Positions 62,225-64,000 of a DNA stretch of 64,000 bases are shown here, one piece after another. A program made the translations under genes and the position numbers. The DNA is from Trichormus variabilis 0441 (GTDB lineage Bacteria; Cyanobacteriota; Cyanobacteriia; Cyanobacteriales; Nostocaceae), in assembly GCF_009856605.1 (NCBI RefSeq), contig NZ_CP047242.1, positions 1,114,001 to 1,178,000 on the forward strand, read 5' to 3'. The notes beneath the pieces were generated by a model. That model was given only the letters and a program-made list of their open reading frames with translations, did not search any database and was not told where the DNA came from. Each line of letters starts with the position of its first letter. The stretch's first letter is position 1.

Positions 62225-62254
62225 GTAATAACAATTACTAAGTATTATTGTTAC
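62225..62254 (-). promoter_or_regulatory. AT-rich dyad upstream of the TonB receptor, candidate Fur/Zur site
   Basis: GTAATAACAAT (62225-62235) faces ATTATTGTTAC (62244-62254) with nine of eleven positions symmetric. It lies 16 bases upstream of the receptor ATG on the minus strand. The composition and spacing suit a Fur- or Zur-family operator, but the match to a named consensus is weak. Confidence 0.35.
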
Positions 62255-62321
62255 TTTTTTTGTAAAATTGTGTCAAAAGACACGCTGTCGTATTTCCCCT
62301 AGTTTATGATGCAAAGCTTTT

Positions 62322-62365
62322 CAGTTGTTAGTTGTTTTGCCACTGACTTTAGACTATTAGCTGAA
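62322..62365. repeat. CAGTTGTTAGTTGTTTT...CCACTGAC repeat copy
   Basis: Shares TCAGTTGTTAGT-G-TTTTG-CCACTGAC with 21170-21220, so it is another copy of that dispersed family. It lies in the receptor upstream region. Confidence 0.45.
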
Positions 62366-62402
62366 AAGGAGCTTTCCTAATGCGCGAATTTTGAATTGGT
62401 CA

Positions 62403-62507
62403 GGGCTTACGCACCCAAGTTGTCTGTTGAGACTGGGTATAAAGGGGTAAGGGTTTTAAAAATTTACACCCTTACACCCTTGATGTTTGGTTGTTATGCG
62501 TAAGTCT
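62403..62507. repeat. MITE-like element with TGCGTAAGTC termini
   Basis: GGCTTACGCA (62404-62413) and TGCGTAAGTC (62497-62506) form 9/10-matching terminal inverted repeats about 105 bases apart. The inner sequence has GGGGTAAGGG facing CCCTTACACCC. The left half is the reverse complement of 59612-59667. It is non-coding and looks like a small non-autonomous transposable element. Confidence 0.65.
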
Positions 62508-62544
62508 TATTAGCATAAATAAGTACAGTACAATAAACCTGTAC

Positions 62545-63912
62545 TTATATTCCTAGCCAGGAGAAGAAATTTTCCCACCAAGGAAGTGTGAGATTACTTA
62601 CTGTCAATTTCATTTTTTGACGGATGTCTTTAATATTCCAGTTAGTTAGCCTAGCTAGAGTTTGGGCTTCTTGTTCAAAACGTTTTGGCAAAGAGCGCTT
62701 ATATTCTCTACCAGCCTGACACTTTGCTTCTCCTGTGAATGGATGTTGCAATACATATCTTCCTTGAAAAGATTCACGGTTAGATGTTTCCTGAAACATC
62801 AAATCTTCGGGGAACTTGTCGCGGGTATAGCGGACGTGTAGGCGAGAGATAAAGACGTTACTTACAGGAAATCGGCGAAAGCTAGGAGAACCTGGACTAG
62901 AAGCATCTCTATCTAACCAAAACACACCAGCCTGTTTTAATTCATCTGGAGTTAAAGGATCACCAGAACAGGGGTCACAACTACCCATGTCCCAGGCATA
63001 TTCTAGGAAAGCGACTTTCTTACCTTCTTTGGTGTATGCCGTTTGGAAAGTGGACTTGTAAAAGTCGCCAAATTCTGATTTCACAAATAAGGGGATGTTG
63101 GCGTTAGAGGGGATTTTTACTGTCCGATAATTGGTGATTTCCGCCTGACCTTGAGGTGAGAGGACATAGACAATTAAATCTTGCTCTGTAGTAGCGTTAA
63201 TCATGCCTAAACGAATAGGTAGCATGAACCTAGAGGACTTGTAAGCAATTTGCAGTGGGCGGAGAAATTGATAACCAGATTGTTCAAATCTATCTAAATT
63301 GACCTTGGCAACAAAGAACTTCATTGAGGAGCGAATATAAGGCTTAAGTAGCTGTTTTGCACCTCTAGGAATTTTGTAACCATTGCGGTTGAGCCAAGTT
63401 TCCAAGCCACCGGATTCTTTGGCGCTTAAAACCACAATGTCGTATTCTCCAACATTAAAGCGTGCCTCCACTGTCACACCCAAACTACGATCGCCCCTTC
63501 TTCTTGCAGCCCCAGATTCATTGAGGGCGGCGCTAGGTGCAGGTAGTGCCTCTAGTGCAAAATCCTCGACAGCGCAAGGATTAGAGTCGAAATATTCCAC
63601 CAAACGCGGCGCACTAAAAGCATCCAACCGCTCAATAATTTTGGGTTCAGCCACACGCACCTGCTCTTTTTTAATGACCGTCGGTACGGGTACAACCATC
63701 GCAAAATCTTTAACTTCGCCCTGGTAATCATTAGCCATAGTCAACACAGTGCGATCGCCATCCCGTGCCAACACCACCTGAGACGCTTTGTTATACAATT
63801 TGGCATCAGCCTTAGCCACATAAAATCCACAAAATGCCCAAGCCGCAGGTGCAAAGCACAGCACGGCCACTATTACCAACAACAATGGAACAAGTAATTT
63901 AAATCGCTTCAT
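62545..63912 (-). CDS. Exported DUF2330 protein
   Basis: 455 residues from the ATG at 63912 (MKRFKLLVPLLLVIVAVLC); the frame is open to 63972 but the extension spoils the signal peptide. Signal peptide 1-26 (ending PAAWAFCGF). The mature part matches DUF2330: FYVAKADAKLYNKASQVVLARDGDRTVLTMANDYQG, FAMVVPVPTVI, then VRYTRDKFPEDLMFQETSNRESFQGRYVLQHPFTG. Cys residues near the N-terminus (FCGF) and in DMGSCDPCSGDPL may form disulfides. Function is unknown; periplasmic or membrane-attached location is expected. The C-terminus WWENFFSWLG may be a short amphipathic tail. Confidence 0.85.
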   Translation of the reverse strand: MKRFKLLVPLLLVIVAVLCFAPAAWAFCGFYVAKADAKLYNKASQVVLARDGDRTVLTMANDYQGEVKDFAMVVPVPTVIKKEQVRVAEPKIIERLDAFSAPRLVEYFDSNPCAVEDFALEALPAPSAALNESGAARRRGDRSLGVTVEARFNVGEYDIVVLSAKESGGLETWLNRNGYKIPRGAKQLLKPYIRSSMKFFVAKVNLDRFEQSGYQFLRPLQIAYKSSRFMLPIRLGMINATTEQDLIVYVLSPQGQAEITNYRTVKIPSNANIPLFVKSEFGDFYKSTFQTAYTKEGKKVAFLEYAWDMGSCDPCSGDPLTPDELKQAGVFWLDRDASSPGSPSFRRFPVSNVFISRLHVRYTRDKFPEDLMFQETSNRESFQGRYVLQHPFTGEAKCQAGREYKRSLPKRFEQEAQTLARLTNWNIKDIRQKMKLTVSNLTLPWWENFFSWLGI

Positions 63913-64000
63913 ATTATTTTTGAATCTTGAATTGATAACTCCCTCATCCAAGAAAACCTTGGTGCAGACCACAGAAAATCTACCAAGATGGTCAAGGGTG

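Noticed and set aside
62335..62345. GCCACTG resembling a cobalamin-riboswitch box near the TonB receptor
   Set aside because: It is on the strand opposite the receptor gene, the other conserved elements are missing, and the sequence belongs to the dispersed CCACTGAC repeat.

Overview
The window reads as chromosomal DNA of a filamentous, probably heterocyst-forming cyanobacterium of the Nostoc/Anabaena group. The evidence is frequent GCGATCGC (HIP1) octamers, many pentapeptide-repeat proteins, a carboxysome shell gene (ccmP), tetrapyrrole genes (hemL, acsF, a CPP1-like protein), an ECF sigma factor of the SigG type, and short palindromic and MITE-like intergenic repeats typical of Nostocales. 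The gene order around recA, sigG and acsF resembles what I remember of Nostoc sp. PCC 7120, but I could not check this. I see no rRNA, tRNA, CRISPR array, prophage or intact insertion sequence.

Layout. 0-9.5 kb: a cut-off pentapeptide-repeat gene behind ccmP, a HAD phosphatase, a CPP1-like membrane chaperone, an OmpR-type response regulator with a structured leader, a DUF2811 protein, an MFS transporter preceded by three phased DnaA-box-like sequences, hisIE, chaB, hemL, and an SmtA metallothionein with an SmtB-type operator. 9.9-31.8 kb: a Ser/Thr kinase with zinc-ribbon and pentapeptide modules, an FHA protein, recA with a LexA-box candidate, four peptidoglycan-active enzymes (LD-carboxypeptidase, M23, L,D-transpeptidase, amidase), a GalU-type uridylyltransferase, a large hybrid MASE1 histidine kinase, sigG plus its putative anti-sigma factor, leuS, a divergent deaminase/nucleoside hydrolase pair, and an unusually short ABC permease.

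31.8-43.7 kb: five genes on the minus strand encode exported DUF11-type surface proteins and one giant outer-membrane beta-barrel protein. They look like one transcription unit that builds a surface structure. 44.3-50.5 kb: threonine metabolism (thrC with a ThiS/MoaD-like sulfur-carrier homologue, then a threonine aldolase), small conserved cyanobacterial proteins, and acsF.

50.7-54.6 kb: a tight four-gene operon. It holds a beta-rich cytosolic protein of unknown family, a protein resembling the N-terminal half of an ATP-grasp enzyme, a complete ATP-grasp ligase, and a secreted collagen-like Gly-rich, Cys-containing protein. This is my best candidate for an undescribed system: an ATP-grasp-dependent modification or ligation pathway tied to an exported Gly-rich protein.

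54.6-64 kb: a small membrane protein, two related pentapeptide-repeat proteins sharing an N-terminal helical domain, a flavoprotein matching the N-terminal half of SelD fusions but without SelD, a small hypothetical protein, a TonB-dependent receptor and a DUF2330 protein. Copies of a MITE-like repeat flank the receptor.

All family assignments come from reading motifs by eye. No database search was run.
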